Assembly (NCBI GenBank): GCA_028285645.1
Contig: JANQOV010000103.1
Span: forward strand, 1-39,580
Direction of reading: 5' to 3'
Source: Hyphococcus sp.
Lineage (GTDB): Bacteria; Pseudomonadota; Alphaproteobacteria; Caulobacterales; Parvularculaceae
Length of the DNA: 39,580 bases
The first letter of the stretch is position 1. The number at the start of each line of letters is the position of its first letter. The notes below the pieces were generated by a model. That model did no database searches. It was not told where the DNA came from and worked only from the letters and a program-made list of their open reading frames with translations. The translations under genes and the position numbers were made by a program. Below are positions 16,097-25,306 of the stretch, one piece after another.

Positions 16097-17935
16097 TCAG
16101 AAGGTCAGCCTCACGCCGCCATAGGCCGAAAGACCCGGCGTTCCGTATCCGGAAAGTTGTTGGTAGTCTTCATCGAAGAGATTTTCAATGCGCCCATAGA
16201 GCTGGATCGTATCGTTGAGCTGGTAGCTCGCCGCAACGTCAACGCGGATCCATTCGTCAACGTCCGACGCGAAAAATCCTTCGGTTTCATCGCCATTATA
16301 GCGCAGGACAATGGATCCGGCGAACGGCCCGTCGTTGCTATACAGCAAGGCGACATCGCCGGAATGACGCGGCACCCTGATCTGGCGTTCGCCTGTGGTT
16401 GCGTCTTTGGCGTCGATATAGGCGTGGTTGGCGGAAAGGCTAAGTCCGCCGATCAACGCGACGTCAAGCGCGGTTTCGACCCCTTGCGCTTCCGTTGCGT
16501 CGAGATTCTCGTAACGGAAGTTGGGCGCAAAGATGATGAGATTTTCCGTGTCGCGATTGAAATAGGTAACGCTCAAACGCGCCCGGTCGTTCGGCAAGGA
16601 AACGTCAAGCCCCACATCAAACGCTTCGCTTGTTTCCGGCTGTAAGTCGCCATTGGGTGGCAGGGCGCCAAAGGTCTGCGTCAGCTGGAAGATCGTCGGC
16701 GCTTTAAAGCCTTCGCCCCAACTGCCGCGCACGGTTAGATAATCCGTAACTGCAAATGAAGCGGCGGCGCGGGCTGTGGTTTCTGATCCAAAGCGGCTGT
16801 GATCGTCATTTCGAACACCGGCGGACAGCGTCAGCCGGTCGATTGGTTTGAACTCAACGAGACCGAAGAAGCCATTGATAGAGGTGTCATCGCCATTGGC
16901 TTCCGCCTCTTCGCGCTCGGCGCCAAAGGCTGCGCGCAACATCTCCGTTAGCTCGACCGTTCCCTGATAGCGAAGGATCAGCCGGTCGCCCGTATCAGTG
17001 GTTTCAAAGCCGCCGAAATTTCCTGTCCGTTCGATATCGGTGTAGCCGACCATGAAGTTGTTGGTAAAGCGGTCATCGAACAGCGGAACGAACAGCGTCG
17101 CAGCGCCGGTGAACTGTTCGGTTTCGGAAAAGTCTTCAGTATCGGCCAGCGAAAAGTTCGGCGGAGGAAAGCCGTCGATCTCGGTTTCGCCATTCATGTG
17201 GCGGGCCGTGAGGTCGAGCCTTGCCCCATAAGGAAGATTGAGCCCCGCGCGGCCTGCAAACGTAAGACCGTTATAGCTGTCAGTTTCCGTATTGCCGTCA
17301 TCTTCATCGGCTTTTGAAATGCCGTCGCTGGTAACACCGGAAACGGACAGGCGAAAATCACCGGTCTCATTGCCGCCGGTAAGCGACGCGCCGCCGCGGA
17401 ATGTGCCAAAGGAACCGCCCTCGGCGAAAAGCTTGCCGCCTAGGCCGTCTTCCGGGCGCTTGGAGACAATGTTGACGACGCCGCCAATGGCGTCCGATCC
17501 CCAGAGTGTTGACTGCGGGCCCTTGAGCACTTCGATGCGCTCAATGTCGTCAACGTCGAGGATCGAAAAATCATAGCCGCCGCCAACCGCGGTCGGATCG
17601 CCAATCGGCACGCCGTTGAGCAACGTCAACGTCTGGTCCGACGATGCACCGCGAATGCGTACGGTTGCAACACCGCCAAAGGCGCCGTTTTGATTGATGG
17701 TAACTCCCGGCGCTGCCGCAAGCGCATCAAGCGCGAAAGAATAGCCGCGCAGCTCTATATCTTCTGCTGTAATGACGGAAACGCTTGAGCCGGTTTCCGT
17801 GAGCGGCGTCGCCAGCCGCAAACCTTCGACGATGATTTCGTCTTTTTTTGTTTCATCCGCATCCTGCGCTGTGGCGATGCCGGGCAAACTCAACAGGGCG
17901 ATGCAAGGCAATCGCCAAACTCTTTTATCAACCAT
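16097..17935 (-). CDS. btuB: TonB-dependent vitamin B12 receptor BtuB
   Basis: Outer-membrane receptor of about 612 residues, the usual size for BtuB. A signal peptide (residues 1-23, ending ATAQ) is followed by a TonB-box-like DEIIVEG, then the plug domain with IRGASSDQTLTLLNGVPIGD and IERIEVLKGPQSTLWGSDAIGGVVNI, and a beta-barrel ending in the terminal aromatic GGVRLTF. The ATG at 17935 has a strong AAGGAG six bases upstream; an extension to 17974 reads through that site and is rejected. It is the first gene downstream of the cobalamin riboswitch and is followed after one base by btuF. Confidence 0.92.
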   Translation of the reverse strand: MVDKRVWRLPCIALLSLPGIATAQDADETKKDEIIVEGLRLATPLTETGSSVSVITAEDIELRGYSFALDALAAAPGVTINQNGAFGGVATVRIRGASSDQTLTLLNGVPIGDPTAVGGGYDFSILDVDDIERIEVLKGPQSTLWGSDAIGGVVNIVSKRPEDGLGGKLFAEGGSFGTFRGGASLTGGNETGDFRLSVSGVTSDGISKADEDDGNTETDSYNGLTFAGRAGLNLPYGARLDLTARHMNGETEIDGFPPPNFSLADTEDFSETEQFTGAATLFVPLFDDRFTNNFMVGYTDIERTGNFGGFETTDTGDRLILRYQGTVELTEMLRAAFGAEREEAEANGDDTSINGFFGLVEFKPIDRLTLSAGVRNDDHSRFGSETTARAAASFAVTDYLTVRGSWGEGFKAPTIFQLTQTFGALPPNGDLQPETSEAFDVGLDVSLPNDRARLSVTYFNRDTENLIIFAPNFRYENLDATEAQGVETALDVALIGGLSLSANHAYIDAKDATTGERQIRVPRHSGDVALLYSNDGPFAGSIVLRYNGDETEGFFASDVDEWIRVDVAASYQLNDTIQLYGRIENLFDEDYQQLSGYGTPGLSAYGGVRLTF

Positions 17936-18074
17936 TTCTTGCTCCTTGCCCGGTGTTCTCCGGGCTGCAAACACTGACCATGAGCCAAGGCGCTGTACCT
18001 TGACGCTCTCACAAGTGTCGCTTCAAAGGAGAAGTGTTCCTGTCCGGATGGCTTTCCCGGCCTCGAACGAGCGA

Positions 18075-18237
18075 CGCGGCGGCAGGTCTCCTGACTTGCG
18101 GGTCGCCGCCGCGGACCTCCTTCCCAGAACGGTGTGTTCCAGTGGATAATGGTCGTTGGCTCGCCGCTTACAGTTGCGGGAACAGCTCCGGATTTGCACC
18201 GGATTCCCTATTAAGCCCGGTTAAGGGCACCGTCTGG
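18075..18237 (-). promoter_or_regulatory. Cobalamin riboswitch controlling btuBFCD
   Basis: Read on the minus strand, the region has the classic AdoCbl riboswitch elements in order: GACGGTGCCC with its partner, GGGAATCCGGTGCAAATCCGG, AGCTGTTCCCGCAACTGTAA (B12-core), CCACTGG, and the GCAAGTCAGGAGACCTGCC closing segment. It lies between folD and btuB, 140 bases before the btuB ATG, so B12 should repress the uptake operon. The expression platform between 17936 and 18074 was not resolved; no clear terminator with a T run is seen, so control may be translational. A TTGACT at 18266-18271 (minus strand) may be the -35 box. Confidence 0.93.
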
Positions 18238-18287
18238 AACAAAAAGAGCCTTGAAATCAGAACGAAGTCAAGTCGGTCTGCGATCGC

Positions 18288-19199
18288 TTAAGTTGCACTA
18301 GCCGGAACCGCAACGCCATTCTGACGACATGCTGCGACCAGCGTATTGTGCATCAACAAAGCGATGGTCATGGGGCCGACGCCGCCGGGGACGGGCGTAA
18401 TGGCGCCGGCGACGGTTTTCGCCGCCTCAAAATCAACATCGCCGACAAGCTTGGTTTTGCCTTCGCCTTTTTCCGGCGCCGGCACGCGGTTGATGCCGAC
18501 ATCGATCACTGTTGCGCCAGGTTTGATCCAGTTCCCTTGCACCATGAGCGGACGCCCGACTGCAGCGACGAGAATGTCGGCGCTTTTCGCAAGCGTTTCC
18601 ATATCTTTGGTTCGGCTATGGGCGATGGTGACTGTGCAGTGTTCCGCAAGGAAGAGTTGCGCTGCCGGTTTGCCGACAATGTTGGAGCGGCCGATGATCA
18701 GTACGTTAAGACCGGAAAGGTTTTCGCCCAGCGCTGACTTGGCAAGGATAACAGACCCGGCGGGCGTGCAAGGGATGAGCGCCTGGTCAAGCTGCCCGGC
18801 GCCTAGCCGGCCCACATTGATGGGATGAAATCCGTCTACGTCCTTTTCCGGCTTGATCAGTTCGATGATCTTCGACTCGTTAACGTGATCAGGCAGGGGC
18901 AACTGCACCAGAATGCCGTTGACTAGGCTGTCGTCATTGAGCTGTTCGATCAGAGCGACGAGTTTCGCCTCGCTCACATCCGCAGGCAGTGTCTTCTGGA
19001 TTGAATGGAACCCGACCCTTTCTGCGACGCGGCCCTTATTGCGGACGTAAACGGCGCTCGCCGGGTTCTCGCCCACCAGCACGGTTGCGAGCCCCGGGAC
19101 CGCGCCCGATTGTTCTTTGAATGCAGCAGCGGCCTTTGCGACTTTTTCGATAGTCGCATCAGCGATCGCTTTGCCGTCGATGATCTTTGCCTCGGTCAT
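18288..19199 (-). CDS. folD: Bifunctional methylenetetrahydrofolate dehydrogenase/cyclohydrolase FolD
   Basis: Interconverts 5,10-methylene-, methenyl- and 10-formyl-tetrahydrofolate with NADP(H). 303 residues. The catalytic region has [14 protein letters not shown] (Tyr-x3-Lys), [12 protein letters not shown], the [14 protein letters not shown] loop, the Rossmann segment [15 protein letters not shown] and the C-terminal [15 protein letters not shown]. The ATG at 19199, with AGAGGA upstream, matches other FolD starts; the extension to 19301 does not. It is divergent from the formate dehydrogenase operon, while fhs lies at that operon's far end, so the two folate enzymes bracket the formate dehydrogenase genes. 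Confidence 0.95.
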   Translation of the reverse strand: MTEAKIIDGKAIADATIEKVAKAAAAFKEQSGAVPGLATVLVGENPASAVYVRNKGRVAERVGFHSIQKTLPADVSEAKLVALIEQLNDDSLVNGILVQLPLPDHVNESKIIELIKPEKDVDGFHPINVGRLGAGQLDQALIPCTPAGSVILAKSALGENLSGLNVLIIGRSNIVGKPAAQLFLAEHCTVTIAHSRTKDMETLAKSADILVAAVGRPLMVQGNWIKPGATVIDVGINRVPAPEKGEGKTKLVGDVDFEAAKTVAGAITPVPGGVGPMTIALLMHNTLVAACRQNGVAVPASAT

Positions 19200-19374
19200 G
19201 GGCGCGTCCTCTACTGGCGTGGTTTTAAAGTTGCAAGACGCCGATTGGGGTAGATCGTCAAGGGCGGACTTACTCTTTTTGGGGTAGCGCGCGCGCGTCA
19301 AAGGTAAACAACCGGTCGCTGACGGATTTTTTGGAATTTTCGGCGTCGGTTTTCGCCAAAAATCAACGCGAATG

Positions 19375-19383
19375 TGCTATCAT
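19375..19383 (+). promoter_or_regulatory. Candidate extended -10 promoter of the fds operon
   Basis: TGC followed directly by TATCAT matches an extended -10 element (TGnTATAAT) with no good -35 box. Transcription would begin near 19390, just before the AGGAG at 19391-19395, and would exclude the TTG at 19331 as a start for fdsG. Confidence 0.4.
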
Positions 19384-19414
19384 TCGCTTCAGGAGTCGCC
19401 ACATCAATAAAACC

Positions 19415-19870
19415 GTGAAGATCGCTGAAATCATTAACCCTTATGTGGGCGAGACGGGCGGGCTGATCACTGCCCTGCAGGCGGTGCAGGCGGCTCAGGG
19501 CTTTTTGCCGCCCGAGACGGAAGCTGTCGCCGCCGAGGCCTTTAATTTGACCAAGGCCGAGGTCAAAGGGGTGATCAGCTTTTACGCCGATTTCCATCGC
19601 GAGCCCCAAGGCGAGATCGTGGTGCGGCTTTGTGCGGCGGAGGCCTGTCAGGCGGCGGGCGGGCGCGACCTTGCAGCGGCCGTTGAGAAAAAGTTCGCCC
19701 TCAAATCTGGAGAGACCAGCGCTTCAGGGGACTTGACCCTTGAGCCGGTCTACTGCCTGGGGCTTTGCTCGGCTGCGCCGGCGGCGCTGGTGGGCGACAA
19801 ACTCGTTGGCCGCGCCGATGCGCAGCGCATTGAAGACGCTGTTGCTCGTCACGCGAAGGAGCGGGCGTGA
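19415..19870 (+). CDS. fdsG: NAD-dependent formate dehydrogenase gamma subunit FdsG
   Basis: NuoE-like [2Fe-2S] subunit passing electrons to the flavin subunit. Ligand pairs are visible as RLCAAEACQAAGG and VYCLGLCSAAPAA, the usual C-x4-C and C-x3-C layout. GGLITALQAVQAAQGFLPPE and the VKGVISFYADFHREP segment match the family. The start is uncertain: the GTG at 19415 gives about 151 residues but lies 19 bases from the AGGAG at 19391-19395; the TTG at 19331 would add 28 unlike residues; an ATC at 19403 has ideal spacing. It overlaps fdsB by one base. Confidence 0.88.
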   Translation: MKIAEIINPYVGETGGLITALQAVQAAQGFLPPETEAVAAEAFNLTKAEVKGVISFYADFHREPQGEIVVRLCAAEACQAAGGRDLAAAVEKKFALKSGETSASGDLTLEPVYCLGLCSAAPAALVGDKLVGRADAQRIEDAVARHAKERA

Positions 19871-21432
19871 TGGCGGAAGCGTTGAAACTTTTCTTGCCGC
19901 TTGATTCCGTTGCAGTCAGTCTTGGCGCCAATGAAGTTGCGGGCGCGCTCTTGGCTGAAGCAGCGCAACGCAACGTTGACATTCAGCTCACGCGCACTGG
20001 CTCCCGCGGTATGCATTGGCTTGAGCCATTGCTGGAAGTTGAGCGCGATGGCGAACGGCTGGGGTTCGGTCCGCTTGAGGAAAGCGACGTTGGCGGTCTC
20101 CTAGACTCGCTGCTCGACTCGAAAGCCAAACATGCAAAGTCGATTGGCCTTGCTGAAGAGGTTCCGTTTTTCAAAAACCAGACGCGGCTGATCTTCGCCC
20201 GCTGCGGCGTTACAGATCCGCTCTGCCTTGACGACTACGCCGCCCATGGCGGGCTTGCTGGTCTCGACGCCGCTATCAAAAAACAAGGCGCCGACATTTG
20301 TGAAGAGATTTTGGCGTCAGGCCTGCGCGGGCGCGGCGGCGCGGGCTTTCCCGCCGGCATCAAATGGAAGACGGTGGCGCAAGCGGAAAGCGACCAGAAA
20401 TATATCGTCTGCAACGCTGATGAAGGCGACAGCGGCACTTTCGCCGACCGCATGATCATGGAAGGCGATCCTTATCTCTTGATTGAAGGCATGGCGATCG
20501 CAGGCCTCGCCGTTGGCGCGACCAAGGGCTACATTTATCTGCGGTCGGAATATCCTATCGCCGCGAACATTCTCAACGACGCCATTGCCAAAGCGGAGAC
20601 GGCTGGGCTGCTTGGCGACAATGTGCGTGGGTCAGGCAAGGCGTTTCACCTTCAAGTCTTCATTGGCGCCGGCGCTTATATCTGCGGCGAAGAAACGTCG
20701 CTCTTAGAAAGTCTTGAAGGCAAGCGCGGGGAAGTGCGGGCGAAGCCGCCCTTGCCGGCGCTGGAAGGTCTCTTCGGCAAGCCGACGCTGGTTCACAACG
20801 TCATTACCCTTTGTTCCGTCCCCGTCATATTGGAGAAAGAGGCCGAATTTTACCGCGATTTTGGCATGGGTAAGTCGACAGGAACCATGCCGTTTCAGAT
20901 CGCCGGTAATGTGAAGCATGGCGGTCTTTACGAAACAGCGTTTGGCGTAACACTGGGCGAGCTGGTTGAAACCATCGGCGGCGGCGCCCGCACCGGCAAG
21001 CCCGTCCGCGCCGTGCAGATCGGCGGGCCGCTCGGCGCTTATTTGCCGCCGTCATTGTTTCATCTGCCCATGGATTACGAGGCTATGCTGGCGAAGGGCG
21101 CGGGCGTTGGTCATGGCGGGATCGTCATCTTCGACGAAAGCGTCGATCTCCTGGAACAGGCCCGCTACGCCTTCGAATTTTGCGTCGAAGAAAGCTGCGG
21201 CAAATGCACGCCTTGCCGTATCGGGTCCGTGCGTGGGGTTGAAGTGATCGACCGCATTCGCGGCCGCATCGATCACGACGACAATCTCGTTGTGCTAGAT
21301 GATTTGTGCGAACTCATGGTCGACGGATCGCTCTGCGCCATGGGCGGGATGACGCCCATTCCGGTGCAAAGTGCGCTAAAATATTTCCCGGAAGATTTCG
21401 GATTGCGCCCCGCGAAGCAAGCGGCGGAGTAG
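19870..21432 (+). CDS. fdsB: NAD-dependent formate dehydrogenase beta (flavoprotein) subunit FdsB
   Basis: NuoF-like diaphorase subunit that reduces NAD+ with electrons from FdsA through FMN and a [4Fe-4S] cluster. About 520 residues. The N-terminal ~120 residues are a thioredoxin-like extension typical of FdsB/HoxF. The FMN site LRGRGGAGFPAGIKW, the NADH site GAGAYICGEETSLLESLEGK and the C-terminal cluster ligands ESCGKCTPCRIGS plus a later Cys (SLCAMGG) are all present. ATG at 19870 is preferred over GTG 19867 because AAGGAG at 19857-19862 is then eight bases away. Confidence 0.93.
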   Translation: MAEALKLFLPLDSVAVSLGANEVAGALLAEAAQRNVDIQLTRTGSRGMHWLEPLLEVERDGERLGFGPLEESDVGGLLDSLLDSKAKHAKSIGLAEEVPFFKNQTRLIFARCGVTDPLCLDDYAAHGGLAGLDAAIKKQGADICEEILASGLRGRGGAGFPAGIKWKTVAQAESDQKYIVCNADEGDSGTFADRMIMEGDPYLLIEGMAIAGLAVGATKGYIYLRSEYPIAANILNDAIAKAETAGLLGDNVRGSGKAFHLQVFIGAGAYICGEETSLLESLEGKRGEVRAKPPLPALEGLFGKPTLVHNVITLCSVPVILEKEAEFYRDFGMGKSTGTMPFQIAGNVKHGGLYETAFGVTLGELVETIGGGARTGKPVRAVQIGGPLGAYLPPSLFHLPMDYEAMLAKGAGVGHGGIVIFDESVDLLEQARYAFEFCVEESCGKCTPCRIGSVRGVEVIDRIRGRIDHDDNLVVLDDLCELMVDGSLCAMGGMTPIPVQSALKYFPEDFGLRPAKQAAE

Positions 21433-21439
21433 GACCCGC

Positions 21440-21479
21440 CGCGAAGGCGGCAACAGAGTAAAAGTCGCGAAGGCGGCAA
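21440..21479 (+). repeat. 14-base direct repeat between fdsB and fdsA
   Basis: CGCGAAGGCGGCAA occurs at 21440-21453 and again at 21466-21479. The first copy also sits in a small hairpin, CCGCC-GCGAA-GGCGG. The pair fills most of the 61-base spacer just before the fdsA ribosome site. Confidence 0.7.
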
Positions 21480-21493
21480 ATGGAGAAGAAGCA

Positions 21494-24346
21494 ATGGCTC
21501 TCTTGAAGGAAAAAGACTTTGGAACCCCAAAGCCGAAGACCGACAAGAAAGTAACGGTCGAGATTGACGGGTTTGACGTCGAGGTCGAGGAAGGCGCCAG
21601 CATCATGCGCGCCGCTGCCGAGATCGGTGTTTCAATTCCAAAACTCTGCGCCACGGACCGGCTGAATTCATTCGGGTCCTGCCGATTGTGCCTTGTTGAA
21701 GTCGAGGGGCAGAAAGGAACGCCCGCCTCCTGCACGACGCCGGTCGCCGAAGGCATGAAAATCCGCACCCAGACGGATCGGCTCGCCAAGCTGCGCCGCG
21801 GCGTCATGGAGCTTTATATTTCTGATCACCCGCTTGATTGCCTGACATGCTCCGACAACGGCGATTGCGAATTGCAGGATATGGCGGGCGCCGTTGGCTT
21901 GCGCGATGTGCGCTATGGCTATGAAGGCGAAAACCATTTCGACCAGGAAAAAGACGAGTCCAATCCTTATTTCGAATTTGATCCTGAAAAATGCATTGTC
22001 TGTTCCCGCTGCGTGCGCGCTTGCGACGAAGTGCAGGGAACGCTGGCGCTGACCGTCGAAGGGCGGGGCTTTAACTCGAAGATCGCCGTCGGCGGCGCAG
22101 ACTTTTTTGATTCCGAATGCGTTTCCTGCGGCGCCTGCGTTGATGTTTGCCCGACAGCGACCTTGCAGGAAAAATCCGTCGTCGAGCATGGCGTGCCGGA
22201 CCGCACGGTCTTGACCACATGCGCTTATTGCGGCGTTGGCTGTTCGTTTAAGGCGGAGCTTAAGGGCGACCAGGTTGTGCGCATGACGCCGCTTAAAGAC
22301 GGCAAAGCCAATCACGGTCACTCCTGCGTCAAAGGTCGGTTTGCCTTTGGCTATGCAACCCACAAAGACCGCATCGCCAAGCCGATGATCCGTGAAAAGA
22401 TCACCGATCCATGGCGCGAAGCCACATGGGACGAGGCCATCGGCTTTGCAGCATCGCGCCTTAAAGCAACGCAAGAAAAACATGGGCGCAAATCAATTGG
22501 CGCGATCTCGTCTTCCCGCTGCACCATCGAAGAGGTCTGGGTGGTGCAGAAAATGGTGCGCACTGCTTTCGGCAACAACAATATCGATACTTGCGCGCGG
22601 GTCTGCCATTCGCCGACCGGCTATGGCCTCAAGCAGACTTACGGCACATCCGCGGGCACCCAGGATTTCGACAGCGTCGAAGAGACTGACGTCGTCCTCA
22701 TCATTGGCGCCAATCCGACGGATGCGCATCCGGTGTTTGCGTCGCAAATGAAGCGCCGCTTGCGCGAGGGCGCCAAGCTGATCATCGCCGATCCGCGCGC
22801 CATCGATCTGGTGCGCACGCCGCATATTGAAGCAGCGCATCATCTGCCCTTGCTGCCGGGCACCAATGTTGCGTTGATCAACGCCTTCGCCCATGTGGCG
22901 GCGGTTGAAGGATTGATCGACGAGGCATTCGTCAAAGAGCGTTGCGAAGAGACGTCCTTCAAAGACTGGTTGGACTTCATCCGTAAGGAAGAGAACTCGC
23001 CGGAGACAGTCGCGGCGATCACTGGCGTGCCGGCGGAAGACATTCGCGCGGCAGCAAGGCTTTACGCGGGCGGCGGCAAGGCTGCGATTTATTACGGCCT
23101 TGGGGTTACAGAACACAGCCAGGGTTCGACCATGGTCATGGGCATGGCCAATCTCGCCATGGCGACGGGCAATATCGGCCGCCGCGGCGTTGGCGTTAAT
23201 CCGCTCCGTGGGCAGAACAATGTGCAAGGCTCCTGCGACATGGGCTCGTTCCCCCATGAATATCCCGGCTATCGCCATGTGTCTGACGACGCAACGCGGG
23301 CGTCCTTTGAAAAAGCGTGGGGGCGGGAACAGGACGCAGAGCCCGGTTATCGCATTCCGAACATGTTCGACGAGTCTATCGCCGGCGGCTTTAGAGGTCT
23401 TTACGTGCAAGGCGAAGACATCGCCCAGTCGGACCCCAACACCCATCACGTTGAAGAGGCGCTAAAAGCCCTTGATGTCTTGATCGTGCAAGACCTTTTC
23501 CTCAACGAGACGGCGCGGTTTGCTCATGTCTTTTTGCCCGGCACGTCCTTCCTTGAAAAAGACGGTTGCTTCATCAACGCCGAGCGCCGGATCAATCGGG
23601 TGCGCCCCGCCATGCGATCCAAAACCGGCAAGGAAGAATGGGAAGCAACGCAAATGCTAGTCAACGCGCTTGGCTATGAAGAGATGGCGTATGAAAGCGC
23701 GTCGGAAATCATGGACGAAATTGCCTCGCTAACGCCGACCTTCGCGAATGTCTCCCACACGATGCTTGACGAACGCGGCAGCGTTCAATGGCCGTGCAAT
23801 GACGCAGCGCCTGACGGCACGCCGATTATGCATGTTGACGGCTTTGTGCGCGGCGAGGGTAAATTCATTGTCACCGACTATGTGCCAACAGAAGAAAAGA
23901 CGAACCGCAAGTTCCCGTTGATCCTCACCACGGGCCGGATCTTGTCGCAATATAATGTGGGCGCGCAGACCCGCCGCACCGCCAATGAAAACTGGCACGA
24001 TGAAGACGTGCTTGAAATTCACCCGAGCGATGCGGAAGCGCGGGGCGTGCGCGACGGCCATTGGGTGTCGATCCGCAGCCGCAAGGGTGAAACAACTTTG
24101 CGCGCGCAGATTTCCGAACGCATGACGCCGGGCGTTGTCTATACAACGTTTCATCATCCTGAGACCGGCGCCAATATCGTGACCACGGAAATTTCTGATT
24201 GGGCGACCAATTGCCCTGAATATAAAGTCACTGCTGTTGAGATCACGCCGGCGAACCATAAGTCGACCTGGCAGGAAGAATACGCCGCAACGACGCCGCA
24301 AATGCGTCGTATCTTGACGGACGGCGTTAAAGAGCCAGCCGAATAA
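21494..24346 (+). CDS. fdsA: NAD-dependent formate dehydrogenase alpha (molybdenum) subunit FdsA
   Basis: Catalytic subunit oxidising formate to CO2 at a bis-MGD molybdenum site, 950 residues. In order: an N-terminal [2Fe-2S] ferredoxin domain (CATDRLNSFGSCRLC and a fourth Cys), the His-Cys3 cluster HPLDCLTCSDNGDC, two [4Fe-4S] motifs (CIVCSRCVRAC; CVSCGACVDVC), the molybdopterin-domain cluster CAYCGVGC, and the Mo site ARVCHSPT, where Cys371 is the metal ligand and is followed by the catalytic His372. The C-terminal domain has the MGD-binding LTTGRILSQYN. Ligand is Cys, not selenocysteine. Cytoplasmic: no twin-arginine signal. GGAG eight bases before the ATG. Depends on MobA and FdhD. Confidence 0.95.
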   Translation: MALLKEKDFGTPKPKTDKKVTVEIDGFDVEVEEGASIMRAAAEIGVSIPKLCATDRLNSFGSCRLCLVEVEGQKGTPASCTTPVAEGMKIRTQTDRLAKLRRGVMELYISDHPLDCLTCSDNGDCELQDMAGAVGLRDVRYGYEGENHFDQEKDESNPYFEFDPEKCIVCSRCVRACDEVQGTLALTVEGRGFNSKIAVGGADFFDSECVSCGACVDVCPTATLQEKSVVEHGVPDRTVLTTCAYCGVGCSFKAELKGDQVVRMTPLKDGKANHGHSCVKGRFAFGYATHKDRIAKPMIREKITDPWREATWDEAIGFAASRLKATQEKHGRKSIGAISSSRCTIEEVWVVQKMVRTAFGNNNIDTCARVCHSPTGYGLKQTYGTSAGTQDFDSVEETDVVLIIGANPTDAHPVFASQMKRRLREGAKLIIADPRAIDLVRTPHIEAAHHLPLLPGTNVALINAFAHVAAVEGLIDEAFVKERCEETSFKDWLDFIRKEENSPETVAAITGVPAEDIRAAARLYAGGGKAAIYYGLGVTEHSQGSTMVMGMANLAMATGNIGRRGVGVNPLRGQNNVQGSCDMGSFPHEYPGYRHVSDDATRASFEKAWGREQDAEPGYRIPNMFDESIAGGFRGLYVQGEDIAQSDPNTHHVEEALKALDVLIVQDLFLNETARFAHVFLPGTSFLEKDGCFINAERRINRVRPAMRSKTGKEEWEATQMLVNALGYEEMAYESASEIMDEIASLTPTFANVSHTMLDERGSVQWPCNDAAPDGTPIMHVDGFVRGEGKFIVTDYVPTEEKTNRKFPLILTTGRILSQYNVGAQTRRTANENWHDEDVLEIHPSDAEARGVRDGHWVSIRSRKGETTLRAQISERMTPGVVYTTFHHPETGANIVTTEISDWATNCPEYKVTAVEITPANHKSTWQEEYAATTPQMRRILTDGVKEPAE

Positions 24347-24347
24347 C

Positions 24348-25148
24348 GTGACCGCGTCGCGTTCTCATGGGTCGCCGCCGCCGCCGTCTCGCGACATTGA
24401 TGTCGCTGCGGAAGATCAAAAAACGAAATGGCGTGTTCCGGAAGAAACGCCGGTTGCGTTCGTCTATAACCGCCGCAACTATGCGGTGATGCTTGCGTCC
24501 CCATCCGACATGGAAGATTTCGCTATCGGCTTTTCGCTGACCGAGCGGGTCGTCGATGCGCCGGAGGAAATTGCGGAGATCGATATTCACCAAAGCGAGC
24601 GCGGCATCGAGCTGCATATGAAGATTGATGCGGCGCGTTTGGAGCGCCTTGATATTCGCCAGCAGCGCCGCAATCTCATCGGGCGCGCCGGCTGCGGCGT
24701 TTGCGGGCTCGAAAATGCGGAGGTTTTCTTCGAAACCTTGCCGAAAGTCGGCAAAGAAAAAACAAAAATCGATCAAGCGGCGCTTTCCCGCGCATTTGAG
24801 GCTTTTCGCAATTTTCAACCACTAAACGCCGGAACAAAAACCGTTCATGGCGCAGCTTGGGTCGGATTGGGTGGTGAAATAGGTCTCGTGCGCGAAGATA
24901 TCGGGCGGCACAATGCGCTCGACAAATTGCTCGGCGCGCTGGCGGGGTCGGGCGCGCCCATGGATGACGGTTTTGTATTGATGTCGAGCCGTTGTTCCTA
25001 TGAAATCATTGAAAAGGCAGCGCGGTGCGGCGTCAGAGCCGTGGCTTGCGTTTCAGGGCCGACGGCGTTCGCTATCCGAAAGGCGGCGGAGGCCAATATC
25101 GCGCTTTATTGCCGCAACGAAAGCGGCGCCGTAGAGGTGTTGGGATAA
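24348..25148 (+). CDS. fdhD: Formate dehydrogenase accessory sulfurtransferase FdhD (FdsC)
   Basis: Inserts the sulfur ligand into the molybdenum cofactor of formate dehydrogenase. 266 residues, with the catalytic motif GRAGCGVCG (Cys116 and Cys119) and the family segment REDIGRHNALDKLLG; LMSSRCSYEIIEKAA and SGPTAFAIRKA near the end also match. The GTG start is one base after the fdsA stop, so translation is probably coupled. In fds operons the gene in this position is usually called fdsC. Confidence 0.93.
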   Translation: MTASRSHGSPPPPSRDIDVAAEDQKTKWRVPEETPVAFVYNRRNYAVMLASPSDMEDFAIGFSLTERVVDAPEEIAEIDIHQSERGIELHMKIDAARLERLDIRQQRRNLIGRAGCGVCGLENAEVFFETLPKVGKEKTKIDQAALSRAFEAFRNFQPLNAGTKTVHGAAWVGLGGEIGLVREDIGRHNALDKLLGALAGSGAPMDDGFVLMSSRCSYEIIEKAARCGVRAVACVSGPTAFAIRKAAEANIALYCRNESGAVEVLG

Positions 25149-25306
25149 CAATAAAAAACTGAGCAATCAGGGGGCGGATCGTTTCAGCGTAACAACAAGA
25201 AAATGATAGCTTTGCCGCATCAACCGGTGAATAGCGCCGGGCTGTGCGGTTGCGTTTGGGAAGTCAAAAAAACAGGGAGATCGGCGCAAAGCCGTCGACA
25301 ATAATA

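Noticed and set aside
21668-22483. 271-residue minus-strand frame inside fdsA
   Set aside because: Antisense shadow; no family resemblance.
22604-22606. Selenocysteine in the formate dehydrogenase
   Set aside because: The metal ligand codon is TGC (Cys), so no selenocysteine machinery is needed.
22493-23449. 318-residue minus-strand frame inside fdsA
   Set aside because: Antisense shadow of a strongly conserved gene; His/Arg-rich composition typical of a GC-rich reverse frame.
25149-25306. Riboswitch upstream of fhs
   Set aside because: No consensus for a known folate, glycine or SAM riboswitch could be matched; only a weak CCGG/CCGG stem is visible.
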